From Rhodocollybia butyracea (taxonomy: Eukaryota > Basidiomycota > Agaricomycetes > Agaricales > Omphalotaceae): 64,000 nucleotides of DNA. A program made the position numbers and the translations under genes. Each line of letters starts with the position of its first letter. Within the stretch, counting starts at the first letter, position 1. Positions 11,412 to 23,605 of this stretch are shown here, piece after piece. The DNA lies in NCBI GenBank assembly GCA_015501585.1, contig JADNRY010000153.1, forward strand, positions 88,938-152,937, written 5' to 3'. Below the pieces are notes generated by a model that was given only the letters and a program-made list of their open reading frames with translations, had not been told where the DNA came from and made no database searches.

Positions 11412-14400
11412 ATGTCGCAACCTGAGCGTTCACGAAAACGAGATAAGTTCCTTCAAATCTTCTGCTTGGGCCCATCGCGAGCAGCATCGCCGGACCCGTC
11501 CATAGGTACGTTGATGAATAGATAAGCCCAATTACATACTAAATCGACTCGAGGATTCGCACAATCCCGACCTGAATCGCCGTCTCCGTGGAAGATGGCA
11601 TCCAGTGGTGCACAGCTTGTGCTCAATGGCTTGGACAGGTGCTTGGATGGCGTACCGATTGCAAGTAATGTAGTTGGAGCGATAAATGTCCTCATGGAGA
11701 TTGCCAACGTGAGTAGCTTGAACGTTATGGCTGCAATATTTACATTAAATATTGGATAGACCGTGAAAGATAACAACAAGGATCTTTCTCAGCTTTGTGA
11801 TCTTGCAAAGAGACGTCTGGAAACTGTGGATTCTAAACTTAGTGCAACCAAGGTGTCCTCGTGCGTAATCAGTTTCAATACCATGTTCGGCTATTACATC
11901 GATGTCTAAGTACTTACTTGTATACAGGGATTTACAGTCTGCTGCTGAAACATTTGCAAAGTTTGTCACACGGCTACCCATCACTTGGTCTGAATGATAA
12001 ACTTTGGACAGGTTTCTTGTGGACGAGCTTCACGCCATGCAAAATATTCGTGGTAGGCAAACATGGAGAACTGTGATCGAAAGTTCCGAGAATAGAGCCA
12101 ATATTGCCCGTTTTTTTGAAGAAGATCCAGGAACAAACAACTACATTCCAAGTCAGTGGTCGTAGTATTTCATTGCCATCCGTACTAACGAAGTATCCTC
12201 CAGTTGGATATCTTGCTGTGCATTGAACGGAACTTGGAAGGTATTAAAGACAATATTGAGGTAGGTAAAAGCATCTAGCCTGGATCAATTGAGCTAATGC
12301 ACAAGATAGCGGTTACTCATGAACAATTGGGTTCGTTCTAAACATGCAGAATGGAATATTTCGCCAACAGACGTTGATCCTGGATCAATTGATCAAAGTC
12401 TGTGCACCGATGGAACCCGCCAGTCTGTGCTTGAGAAAATAAAGACCTGGGCCTCTGACCCGTCCTCTTCACCTGTGTTTTGGATGGATGGCGAGGGTGG
12501 ATCCGGAAAATCGACTATTTCTCGGACTATCGCGCATTACTTTGACACGACAAAAGGTCTTCCACATCCAATTACATTTTTCTGCTCTCGCAAATTCCAG
12601 GATGCAAGTCGACAAGTTTACATCATACCAACCATTGTATACCAGCTTTGTTGGCAGTCAAAAGCATTTTCATTGGCTCTTTGTCGTACGCCAACTGAGT
12701 TGGCTATGGAAAATCTCTCAAAACAAATGAGTGACCTATTTGCCCAACCATGGAAGGCGGCCAGACAGGCCCGCTCCCCTGATCTTCCACCTGTGCTTGT
12801 GATTGTGGATGCACTTGACGAGGTTGAGCAAGAGGGCGGATTCAAATTTCTTGAAATGCTGTTGGAAACACTGGCAGTACAGAAGCAGCATTTACAGGGT
12901 ATCAAGTTTCTGATCACCAGCAGGCCTGATCCACGGTTGAAGAAACTCTGTGGGTCACTCTCCTCTGATGCGGTGTGTGAGTTGTATACCATTCCCAAAG
13001 AAGAGGTGGAAAAGGATATTCTCAAATACCTTGAGAGTGAAATGCATGAGATGAGGAGCAATGATGATAATAACGTTCTGGAGGACATTGCTAGGCACGC
13101 TGATGGGCTTTTTATTGCGGCAGCCACGGCAATACGGTACTGCAAACAAGACAGCCGGCTCACTAGGACTGAACAACTGCGCTTCCTCAAGAAGCTTGTT
13201 GGGAGTTGGTCTGACAATACCACAGGTATGGATTTGGTAGACAGCATGTACCAACAGGTGTTGGCAGATCTGTTTGTCCCCATATATGATGCTCCAGATG
13301 CATTTGATCCTCGACGGGATATTCTTCATTCAATACTCTGCACCGAGGAACGAGTATCCGTAGCGGGACTTGCAAAAATACTTGGTCATGATTTGGGACA
13401 TATTGAAGAGATCCAGGAGACAATTTGCAAAGTGCTAGAATGCCTTCATGCTGTCTTAAGAATTTCAGATGGAAAAATTGAATGGTACCATACATCATTC
13501 TTGGACTTCATGTTCAGCAAAAAGCGTTCCAATTTTGTCTATCGGAAACAGCAGATGGACTTACATTGTGACATAGACAACCAGCATAAATTCCTCGCTC
13601 GCCGCTGCTTCCAAGTGATGCAGTCATCCCTTAGATTCAATATATGCAGCCTTGAATCTTCTTTCCTACCTGACAATGAAGTGGAGAACCTTGCAGAACG
13701 GGTACACAAGGAGATTAGTGAAGGACTTGTTTATGCATGCCTATACTGGGCAAACCATTTGACATCTGGTCAATACAATCAACCTGACCGGAACAAAGTC
13801 AAGAAGGAGCTTGAAAACTTCCTGAGAAACCAACTCTTGTTCTGGATTGAGGTAATGAGCTTGCTGAAGGAAGCTTCACGGTGTGGAGCAGCTTTAAGCA
13901 ACATTCGCTGGTGGCTTAAAAATGTAAGTAGACCAGGTTTAAATGTGGCATATTTGAACTTACAGAGATCTAGGCAGAAAATGAGCAGCAGTTATTGTCA
14001 GATGCCTATGATGCAGTGAGATTGACATTGTCTTTCTTCGCGCATCCTACAAGCAACTACACAGCACATCTGTATATATCATCTTTGGCTGGAAGCTCAC
14101 CTGGGTCAAAGCTATTAACACACTGGAGGAATCAATTTCGGGATATTCCGCTGATTGAGTTCAATGGTACAGCCGAAGTAGAGTTGATGAGCTTGACAGG
14201 ACACACAGAAACTGTTGTATCAGTGGCATTCTCTCCGGATAGCCAGCAGATTGTGTCTGGGTCATATGACACGACTGTGAGAATTTGGGATGGGCAGTCT
14301 GGCAGGGAAATCCAAAGATTGGAAGGCCACACTGACCCGGTCAGATCAGTGGCATTCTCTCCTGATAGCCAGCAGATTGTGTCTGGGTCAGCTGACAAGA

Positions 14401-15026
14401 CTGTGAGGATTTGGGATAGGCAGTCTGGCAGGGAAATCCAAAGGTTGGAGGGCCACACTGACTGGGTCACATCAGTGGCATTCTCTCCTGATAGCCAGCA
14501 GATTGTGTCTGGGTCAGCTGACAACACTGTGAGGATTTGGGATAGGCAGTCTGGCAGGGAAATCCAAAGGTTGGAGGGCCACAGTAACTTGGTCACATCA
14601 GTGGCATTCTCTCCTGATAGCCAGCAGATTGTGTCTGGGTCAGCTGACAACACTGTGAGGATTTGGGATAGGCAGTCTGGCAGGGAAATCCAAAGGTTGG
14701 AGGGCCACACTAACTTGGTCACATCAGTGGCATTCTCTCCTGATAGCCAGCAGATTGTGTCTGGGTCAGACGACCAAACTATGGCCATATGGGACAGTAT
14801 ACAAAGTCCCCTTGAACCACTCTCATGGTGCATTGGCCAAAACTCTTGGTTAGTATCTGTTTCTGATTCTGCACCGCTCCTGTGGCTTCCTAGCTATCTC
14901 CATCCTGGACTTTACACCCCCACAACTTCTCTCATTATAAACCGTAATGGCACCACCAAAGTGTCATTTGCTAATTCTAAACTTGGGATCCACTGGGCTG
15001 ACTGCTACACTCCTCAATATGACTGA
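11412..15026 (+). CDS. NACHT-WD40 NLR-like protein
   Basis: This is an intracellular STAND receptor-like protein. Supported exons are 11412-11505, 11554-11708, 11760-11860, 11928-11960, 12012-12151, then 12310-13923 and 13974-15026; one small exon near 12205-12262 has an unresolved junction. The N-terminus (MSQPERSRKRDK, then a helical region with LVLNGLDRCLDGVP) is typical of agaricomycete NLRs. NACHT follows, with Walker A GEGGSGKST, Walker B LVIVDALDE and ITSRPDPR. A helical linker leads to SAYDAV/LYISSLAG-type residues, five WD40 repeats, and a C-terminal extension (LLWLPSYLHPGL...GIHWADCY) typical of fungal WD-NLRs. Five WD units are fewer than the seven of a usual propeller. The exon 12012-12151 to next-exon phase does not close, so a frameshift or mis-modelled intron is possible. 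Otherwise it appears intact. Confidence 0.8.
14192..14805 (+). repeat. Five 126-bp tandem WD40-coding repeats
   Basis: Five units of 126 bp encode the 42-residue pattern LEGHT..V.SVAFSPDSQQ followed by IVSGSADNTVRIWDRQSG. Units 2-4 are almost identical at DNA level. The variable residues are those after GH and the one after the Asp of GSAD. The fifth unit diverges in its last third. The array is a likely hotspot for gain and loss of units. Confidence 0.9.
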
Positions 15027-17420
15027 CCCTCCAAAAATTCATGAGCTGTGTTACTGTAGTATGTAATATGCTTATCCATGTTTTACCGTAGGCTTCTAGT
15101 AACACTGCTCAGCGCAATTTGTACCAGAGATTCTAGCTATCCGAGTGATGTCATAAGCAAAACCCACGATCCAAATAGGCGACTCGGAGTCTATGTGCCC
15201 GGGGAGGTCCCCCGGAAGAGGAAGAGCAGATCGATGAGCCCATAGAGGATGGCATTAAACCCACAAAGTAAAATTGAGAACTGTCCTTGGCAGATGAGCA
15301 GTTGCCATGTTTGAGAACCGAACTCGCTTGCCGTTGTGTCGTCGGAAGAACATTGTGTCTGGTCTGCCAAAGAAGTGCGTTTTGAGATACTGTAGGACAT
15401 TAAGGGAAAATGGTTTGTTTTTATAAGGAATATTAATAAATGTCGGGACCATGCATATCTTAACAGCAGTTCAAAAATTGAGCTCTGTCCTTCCCTGGAT
15501 ACATCATAGACCGTGTTTGCCGTGCTGCGCATTTTTCTTGAAAGACGCACGAGCAGTAAGCAGGGCGAGTCATGTGGAGTGATACAAGGTTATCCAACTT
15601 GGGAATGCAGATCACGGAAAGATCTGATTGAATAAGTCTCAAAGTCCAAGAGTATCCCAACGATCAAATAAATACAAGGGCGGGGCACTGGTTAGTGATC
15701 CAGTGAATTACAGCCATCCTTACCATTTCAAGCCCAAGTCCGGGGCTGAATCATGAATCATATCTTTGGGGGAGTTCATCGCAGTACGCCGTGGAGATTA
15801 GTCAGTGGGATTAGATAGATACTTGCTTGTGTGGTAGAGCGGATGCCAGAATGAAACAAGGACTGAAAGACAATTACGAGTATTTGTGTCGTGTCTACAC
15901 CTTTTGAACACTTGTTTGGACCCAGAGCCCGGAGGGGTGGTGTAACTTGATACTTGATATACGCATATGCTTTGATGAAGATCACTCCATGATAGAATAC
16001 AACAAGGCTTTTGCTGCACAGGAGTGACAGAGCAATTTTTGCCAAAGGAATTCAGACTGGACAGCGGACACAACGGCGAACTGCCCTCGATAGACAGAGC
16101 TTTGACGGTCCATAGCTGTCCCACATGCTTCACGCGTGCAGCTCAGTCTATCCTCGCGTGAAAGCTAAAAAGAAGGATCTGGTGAACTTGTGTTGAACGA
16201 AATATGTTCTACGACGGTGGCTCTGAATGGTTAATCGGAAGTTTCTATGTGCAAGTGGCAGAAGCGACACTAGTGCCACACAAGGGAATGGTGGATGTGA
16301 TGGTGGTACCGTTTTAACAACAGATGAGTCCAAACACTAAGCTTATGAATTAATTGATTCTGAGTCGTTCCTTCGCCGCTCCGGTAATGCGCCTCCAAAT
16401 AACCCAACCCAAGACCCAACCCCAACCAGTTACTTGTGGCTAGGTGAAAAATATTTTTTTGCGGTGGCTAATTATAAAGTCAAAGACGGTAAAAGGATCT
16501 TACTGGAAGGCCAACCGCCAACCAAACATTTCAGTCTTCAAACCTAGTTCAAACTCGGGGGATCGGCGTGTTAACTCTAGATTGGAATTCTCATGAAGTC
16601 CTTTCGGCTGTATTTCACTCTGGTCCAGAGCTCAAGCCAAATACCCAGTTTCCACAGTACCTAGTGTAATTGCAGTCAATGCACCCACTTGCGTCCTCTG
16701 CCAGCCATCAGCATGAGAGAATAAGGATGACAGAAACAAAGTATAGTAGAAAATTGACGCCATCTTTTATGAGCTCGAAGCAAGTTCAAAGTTTGATAGT
16801 GAAAAAAGACTTGGAGATGAATTTTAATGCCAGTCTAATGTTGGTTGCTAGCTTTCTAATTTCAAGCTTCAAGGTTTGTTCTACGCTAGCTCGAGCGTTG
16901 ACCACTTCTTTGCACTTCTTGAAACTGTTATTCAATAGACGGGCCGGAAATCAATTGCACGTGGTCTTGCCTCTGGCTGAGGCTGTGCCACCTTTTTTGT
17001 CTCTTTTTCCGATGCCTGTCTGTTTGACCATTGACCGCCCTCTCAAGCTCAAGACTATCACGTACCGACATTTTAACGCGAGATATTCACTGTTGCCACT
17101 TTAGCTTTGACTTCGACTTTCGTTCCTGGGCTCGTTCACTTTTCCTTCGCAACGATGATGATTAGTTGATGTATAGCTGCACCTACTGGATGTCATATGG
17201 TCAGTTTTTATCCCTCCGTGCTTTACACTGCGGGAAGGGGTTGTGAGTCTGATGTTACAATTTACCTTCTTGTATTGCTTACTTGAACGTGCCTAGACAT
17301 TTTAGCTCTTGAGGCTTACGATCCTTTCAAAACTAATGTTCTGTTCATCCGTTCCAGTCACACGTTACATGTTAAACCCCACACTATCATCTGCTTCCTT
17401 GCAGCACCCCGCTCCGAACT
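15027..17420. other. Long intergenic stretch, nothing recognised
   Basis: Several short open frames exist on both strands (for example 15191-15550 minus and 16670-17104 plus), but none shows a motif or a plausible splice pattern. No repeat boundaries were seen. Confidence 0.4.
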
Positions 17421-18560
17421 CTCCCAACTAGCTACCGAAACCAACCGGTTACAGAACAACCCCAATGGTCATCCGCACGACTGCCTACCCACTTCGACGC
17501 CCATCTAGCCCTCATAGCCCCGCTACGGCGTTTCCATTGCGAACTCATCTCGGAGATTTTTATTGCTTGTCTTCCCTCCCATTGCAATGCGGTGCAGAGC
17601 CCCCATGGAAGCACCACTAACAGTCATTTTGGAGGGTATGAGGGAGTTATCATTGGCTACAACTGAAGGAGACTGTGGATGCAGAGGAGCTGGTCGGAGG
17701 CTTCAGCGCCGGAGAGATGGTATTGAGAAGTGGGTAGAGCGGTCGATGTGCTTGGCGATTTCGATGTTTGCCCATATGTCTGGGTACGGCAGACTCTCTA
17801 GCAGTATCTCTAATGCGTACCTCTCCCTCTTAGAATCCAGCTACATTTCAGCCCCGTCTTTGTTTGCATGCTTATATCTCTGGCAGAGGATCTTGAACCC
17901 GAGGATGTCCCATGCCTCAAAAGCGTATCCTCCACCTACCTCACGTTCAAATCATCATGTGATTCCTCCCATCTCACAAACGCTTTCTGTCCTCGCAAAC
18001 TCACCTAACGTATCGTGCTGCACACTTGCTCCATGCACTATCCCTCACTTCACTCTCCCAAACAACAATCTCCCAGTGTAGAAGCCAGATTCTACAACCT
18101 ATCTGGTGCCCTCTGTGCTCCCGGCCTTACACGCCTGGCATTCATCGATCATCGCTAAAGCATTCAATTTTTGCAGGGGAATAGGGTGTATCCCATTTAT
18201 GCTCCTTCTTGAAGGTGAAGGTTCATTGACAACTTCTTCTCACTTACCTCTGACCTCTTTTCTCCATTTCAGGTTCCGGTTCAGCTTCATCTTTCCGCCT
18301 CAAACAACTATATCTCTCGGCCCTCTAAAATCACAATCCATCCTTATCTCTTGTCTCCGTTCCCTCTCCACCTCACGAATCTCTGTTTAGACCCATGCCC
18401 GATGATGCAGAACCGGCTTGATCCCAAGTGTAAGATCGTTCCTGTACCAATCATGGACAATGTACTCGTTCGGCGACTCACTGTCGACCCTGCATCGTTT
18501 GATGTCGACCTGACGCAGATACAGATATGCTCCCCTCTGCCCCCGCTTTGAAAAGCTCAT
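17421..18560 (+). pseudogene. F-box protein remnant, copy 2, with F-box motif
   Basis: In one frame from about 17421 the F-box signature of the agaricomycete family is readable: LRRFHCELISEIFIACLP followed by SHCNAV at 17523-17600. The frame then shifts into MRCRAPMEAPL. Downstream, ILNPRMSHASK parallels the same region of copy 1 (6750-7900), and the closing segment (VRRLTVDPASFDVD, then LCPRFEKL in another frame) parallels its C-terminus. At least two frameshifts and stops make it non-functional. F-box proteins link substrates to Skp1 in SCF ubiquitin ligases. Confidence 0.65.
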
Positions 18561-18574
18561 CTTACCGTCATGCA

Positions 18575-18990
18575 TACACGTTTCCGGGGAAGTAGTGCAG
18601 CATCCAAGGTGTTTAGTCGTATGGTGTATGTGGGACCATATCCGTCGGGAAGATCAGCCAATGCGGGGATATCCTTTAAGTTTAATGTGATCTTATTAAT
18701 ATCATACACGTAATCAATGATTTCGGAGGGAGTTTCGTCTGGGATTCTGTGTACAGGGCCATTTAAGGAGTGTAGCAAGCTTTGTAATCTTTCAGACGCT
18801 GAGTAGAAATTGGATTTGGGATTTTTGCTGGATAGACTGTATTTTATGAGCCTCAGAGTGCCAGCGATGGGTTTTAGCGTGGGCCAGTCTTTGAGATCTA
18901 GATCGTTGATGTCTGCAAGTGCTCCGGTTATTCCAACCGTTGACTGAGTAAGCCCATATTTGCAGTTTTTTTGTATATATGCGCATAGTC
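18575..18990 (-). pseudogene. Unidentified open coding fragment
   Basis: One minus-strand frame is open for about 130 codons without an initiating Met and reads like real protein: ITGALADINDLDLKDWPTL..., LQSLLHSLNGPVHRIPDETP, YDINKITLNLKDIPALADLP, GYGPTYTIRL. It stops upstream at a TAA near 19002 and downstream merges with the end of the F-box remnant on the opposite strand. I do not recognise the family. It is probably a truncated gene piece. Confidence 0.35.
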
Positions 18991-20232
18991 TTTAGTCACC
19001 TTCTATGGTTTGAGGTTCATAGTCCGAATCTTAGGAAGTCATAACACTATTGTAGGTGGGAAAGAACAACGATGAATGGGTTCCGAAAGCAATGTGATAG
19101 ACGGTACCTCAGTTTTGACCCAATAATCTCTCACTTCTTGCACTTTCTGTCCCACATCGGCCCAATTGGTCACCTGCACAACGTACACTGATTGTTTATT
19201 GTGCCTTAGCAAGACTGGAACAATATCAGAGATGATAATGTATCATCGCTGAGGTCGTCAGAAGGAGGCACATATATTAGTACACAGAAGCCAAAGCAAC
19301 GGGCAAAGAGAGCAAAGACTTTTTTTAGAGATGCATTTGTAATTCATAAGATATACAGTAGGACGAAACCGCACTAAAGTTGTTAACGACGGACGGAAAT
19401 TCACCAGGCTTGGTTTTCGAACACTGACTCCCGGTAGCTACATTACCTTAACATTTCCCACCATTTTTGTGCATCAACCCATCTTCTCATCTTCTCCATT
19501 CACCTCGGAATCTAGCCTCCGCTTAACCAAACCATCGATCCTTCCAATCCCAAAATCATCCCAAAATCCCACAAAAGTCGATGCTCGGCAGTGAATATCT
19601 CTGCGATGTTGATGGAGAAGGCGTCTGAGGTGGAATGAGGGCGAGGTGTGTGTCGACTTGGGTGAAAGATTAGATCATCAAGGGTTCCGGGTCTCTGCAG
19701 CCAACTAATGGGACTATCCTCTTGCTTCCCAGAACACGAGAAATGAAATGGATAGACTTGCTCCTTTCATAACCCGATTTGTCTCCGATGGTCTAATTGT
19801 GTAGAGGTTACCACATGCATTTTTTATGTTTAATTTTGATAAACTACTTCCCCAGGTTAGACCTCAGCTAATAGCTACCATACGCAGCTACTTTTCGGAG
19901 AGTAATCCGGATTTCCAGTGGCCGGTGTTTCGATGATCTTATGATTCTATCAATCATATGAATATATACATAAATACATCCTATAGACTTCCTGTTGCGC
20001 AGGCTCAGCCGAGCATTGCCAAAGTTCGTTGCTGTTTTCTCTCTAGAAGCCCAATGGCTAGCAATAACAAGCTCGACACCCGACATTCTAAACTCCACTG
20101 GCCCACGGAAATCTTAGCAGCTGCTTTTCCATAAAAAGGATCGCATCTTGTCATTACATATTACATTCACGCCGGAACGGTCCAAGAAACTAGGTTTTCC
20201 CCCGAACACCGCTTATATCTTTGCTACATCAG
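18991..20232. other. Intergenic, nothing recognised
   Basis: No gene, RNA or repeat boundary could be supported here. Confidence 0.4.
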
Positions 20233-20525
20233 CATCAGGAAAAGCCATTTTTGCCTAGGTGACCCCAGAGTGGCCTAAAGCAAACTAGGTGACCTATGAA
20301 TCCTATGGCATCCTCTTGCCAGTCAAGGCTCTTGAGGATTCCCTAGGCAAACCTGGGCAAACCTATGCTTGCCCTGGTTTTGCCTAGGATACCCTAGGGA
20401 ATCCTCAAGAGCCTTGACTGGCAAGGGACGAGCCCAAATTCCTAGGATGCCATAGGATTCATAGGTCACCTAGTTTGCTTTAGGCCACTCTGGGGTCACC
20501 TAGGCAAAAACGGCTTTTCCTGATG
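20233..20525. mobile_element. Palindromic MITE with CATCAGGAAAA ends, TSD AG
   Basis: 293-bp element with arms of more than 120 bp. The left arm runs CATCAGGAAAAGCC, TTTTTGCCTAGGTGACCCCA, GAGTGGCCTAAAGCAAACTA and on; the right arm is its inverse. It is flanked on both sides by AG, consistent with a 2-bp target duplication. The right arm has a small extra block (AGGAATTTGGGCTCGTCC on the inverse strand). The terminal 11 bases are the same as those of the 12.3-kb transposon at 23037, so it may be a non-autonomous relative moved by the same transposase. It has no coding capacity. Confidence 0.8.
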
Positions 20526-20836
20526 AGGCTAGAGTACAGCCTCCCCAGGGCAGCGGCGGTCTGCTGCTAGCGCTTCATTAGTACTGTATTATGTATCATT
20601 GACTGGTGGCTACACATAGCGCACCCAGCGGGTATAGAATCTCAGGCTGTTTGGGTTGCGGGAAGGCTTCAAACTGACCTTCACTGTGTAACTAGGGACC
20701 GGATTATACAAAGTGGCATAAGTATCCAAGTATAACATAGATGTAGCGTGATTCCCTCTCATGACAGGTTCATCTAAGTTTCACCGAAGATGGTCAGATA
20801 GCTGTCATTTTATATCTGGACATGATGCACGGCAGG

Positions 20837-20845
20837 TATATAAGG
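20837..20845 (+). promoter_or_regulatory. TATA box of the second TPR NLR copy
   Basis: TATATAAGG followed by TCTCTCATCTTG is conserved with 1007-1015 upstream of the intact paralogue. The homologous block starts near 20760. Confidence 0.5.
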
Positions 20846-20934
20846 TCTCTCATCTTGATCACCTCAAAACTCATTTAATTTTGATTCAACATTTAGACAC
20901 CAAATGTTCTCGCACGCATCAAATTTTCGAATCG

Positions 20935-23036
20935 ACGGACAGCCTACGTTTGTGAATCAAGCATCTTCCCAATACACAAATCATGGTATGAAATATTAGC
21001 AATTTCAAATGCTAGTCTTTTTATATATCTATACAATCAGATAATATTGAGATATCAGTCTCGGATGTTCTCAAGTGCCCGGCCCCAAGTCAATACTTTG
21101 TGGGACGGGCAGATATGCTAAGCAAACTTGCAAAAGTATTTTCTGCACCAGTCGTAACAATATTCAATCCAGATCCAGATAAGCTAGCAAGATTTGTGAG
21201 GTATTTCTCAAAGTAAGAAAGTCCATTATTTTGACTCCGTTGAAATTATATCTGTATTCTCCAGGAGACCTACTATCTATATAGATGCAACATCAGAGGA
21301 GGCTCTAACAAATGCACTAGCAGAGAACCCCCAAGATTTTGAATGCATTTACTCAGACACCATCCTGGTCTTGGAGAATGCGCATGCATCCCTGGAATTG
21401 GATGACCATTTTCCTGTCTGCTTCGAATGCCCTATTCTTGTCACAAGCACTGACTCTACTCTATCTAACATTGCATCATCTTTTGCTCATGCATTCCGGC
21501 TCCCCACCAATTCTTCAAATAAATCTGTAATGGCCAAATTCTGGACTGAAATTCAGAGAGCCCTTACACCTGGACAGCGCATAGTATCTCTCGTGGCTAG
21601 TGGAGGTACAGGAAAAACACGGACTGTTTCTAAGTTTATTCAGGATAACTCATGCAGGTAGTACAATTGTTGAAACTCAACTGGGAAAAATGTAAACTGA
21701 TGTGATTGGATACAGATTTGCATATATCTGGTTCTTTGATGCCACCTCTAAGGAAACACTCACTTCAGACTTCAAAGAGCTTGCCAGGGCAGTAGGCGTT
21801 GGTGATCGGATCAAAGATGTCTGCAACTTCCTAGCACAGACTCATCAGAATTGAATGTGCATCTTTGACTCTGCTGATGATGAGCAGCTTTACCTCAAGG
21901 ATTATCTTCCTATCTGTGCGCATGGGAACATCATTATCACAAGTCGCCTTGTGAGAACATCTGAGATGGATTCACCTGGATGTCATATTGGTTTTTCTGA
22001 TTTGAACAAGGATGATGCCATGGAACTACTCCTCAAGTGTGCACATGAAGAGAGCCATGAAAAAACTCAAGATGTTACCTCCAAAATTGTTGAAGCTTTG
22101 GGCTGCCAAGCCCTTGCTGTGTCAACAGCTGGAGCATATATTCATACAAATGCAACATGTACTCTGGAGAATTACCTGGCATGTTTTAATAACAAAAGGA
22201 GGGATATCCTCAACTACAGACTGAGAGCACTGGACAACTACCAGAGAACAGTGTTCAGTGCATTTCAGCTTAGTTTTGAGAAGCTCAGTTTGCCATCTCA
22301 TGGTCTTATACAGATGTGTGCTTATTTGCATCCAACTGCCATTCCGCTGGAAATGTTTACGAGAGCAACTGCTTTTGTGAGAGGGGATACTTACCCAGGA
22401 GAGACTAAACCAAGCAATGGGATAGATATATTGGACAAGTTGATGGGTCTATTTGCCCAAGAAGGGTAATGGGATGAGAGTGTTGATGAGCTATGCCGGT
22501 TATCCCTTGCATCATATGACAGCACCCAAAGGATGATTGGATTTCATTCAGTCCTGCATGCATGTGCCCGCGAAAGTGTAGAAGACATCAAAAATCAGAG
22601 GTATGGAGCAATATTACTGTTAGGACGGGCTACTCCACTGGGTGAGACAAATGAGGACTATCAGTTTCGGCAACAGCTGAGCATTCATGCTCATGAGATT
22701 GGGCTGAGAGATCTTCCAACCATTCATGTGCACAGGTGCTTGTCTGATATTTTTGAAGATGGTGGATTTTGAAGTACTTGATGAGGAGATGCTTGTGCTC
22801 TGCAGGAAAGTCATTGGGGAGCACCATCTCGATACATTGAGAGCCATGGGAAATGTTGCCTCTACATATCGTGCACTTGGAAAGTTGGAAAGTGCACAAA
22901 AATTGGGAGAGGAGGTGCTTGTGCTCTACAAGAAGGTCATTGGGGAGCACCATCCTAATACATTGGATGCCATGAGCAGCCTTATGACATATCATGATCT
23001 TGGAAGGTTGGAAAGTGCACAGCAATTAGAAGGGGA
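20935..23036 (+). pseudogene. TPR NLR copy 2, first part
   Basis: Collinear with the intact gene at 1160-4446, including introns. The start codon is ACG (20935-20937). The Walker A SGGTGKTR is preserved near 21600. The Trp before the Walker B is a TGA stop (near 21853), a second stop (TAA) lies near 22467, and a third (TGA) near 22770. Two TPR repeats follow, the second lacking one residue, and the copy stops inside the third repeat at the GA target site of the 12.3-kb transposon. The gene continues at 35313. It was clearly dead, whether before or after insertion. Confidence 0.85.
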
Positions 23037-23429
23037 CATCAGGAAAAGCACTCTGGGCTCAAGTGAATTTAAAGTCTGCTCAAGTTTGAGCAGCTGCAAA
23101 GCCTCCACTTGGGCACCTCAGGTCACCCCAGTCACCCCAGGTCAGCTCAGGTGAGCTCAAAGCTAGGGTACCGTCATTCACTGGCTCCAGTGCACCTAAG
23201 TTCACCTTTACCATGCCTGTGCACACTCAGGTTAAGAACAGTTTGTAGTACAGGCTCAGGTCTGCTCAAGTATCACCTTAGCTTACTCAAGTATCATTAA
23301 CCGAGAACCAGAACTTGAGCAAACTCAAGTACCCTATGCAGACTCAGGATATACAAGATCAATGTATTATTAATCAATGTTTTCAAGAAACCTATTCAAA
23401 TCAAAGGAATACAATAAGTAGAATAACTA
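23037..23429. repeat. Left subterminal repeat region of the 12.3-kb transposon
   Basis: After the terminal CATCAGGAAAAGCACTC come many short direct and inverted words (CTCAAGT, ACTCAGGT, GGTCACCCCAG, CTTGAGCAAACTCAAGT). Such subterminal repeats commonly serve as transposase binding sites in CACTA-related elements. The right end (34800-35312) has the same words in inverse orientation. Confidence 0.6.
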
Positions 23430-23605
23430 TCAGTCTTTGTATATGGTTTTGTAAGTATAAACAGATAACCAATTATTAATGTAGAAAGAATCGACCGAGT
23501 CTAAAACATTGGAGGAGGTTAAAGAGGAAACAATTGCAACCTTGCGAAAATTAGGGATAATCATACATGACTGGCGTATGTTAGATAATGGTATAATGGA
23601 CCAAT

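Noticed and set aside
12618..13283. 221-codon minus-strand open frame inside the NACHT gene
   Set aside because: It is antisense to a clear NACHT domain, shows no motif and no splice support.
14132..14833. 233-codon minus-strand open frame over the WD40 repeats
   Set aside because: It is the antisense shadow of the WD40 coding repeats and has no recognised domain.
17224..17245. CACTGCGGGAAGGGG resembling the CACTACGGGAAG transposon end
   Set aside because: One base of the diagnostic CACTA is changed, no subterminal repeats follow and no partner end is near; chance is more likely.
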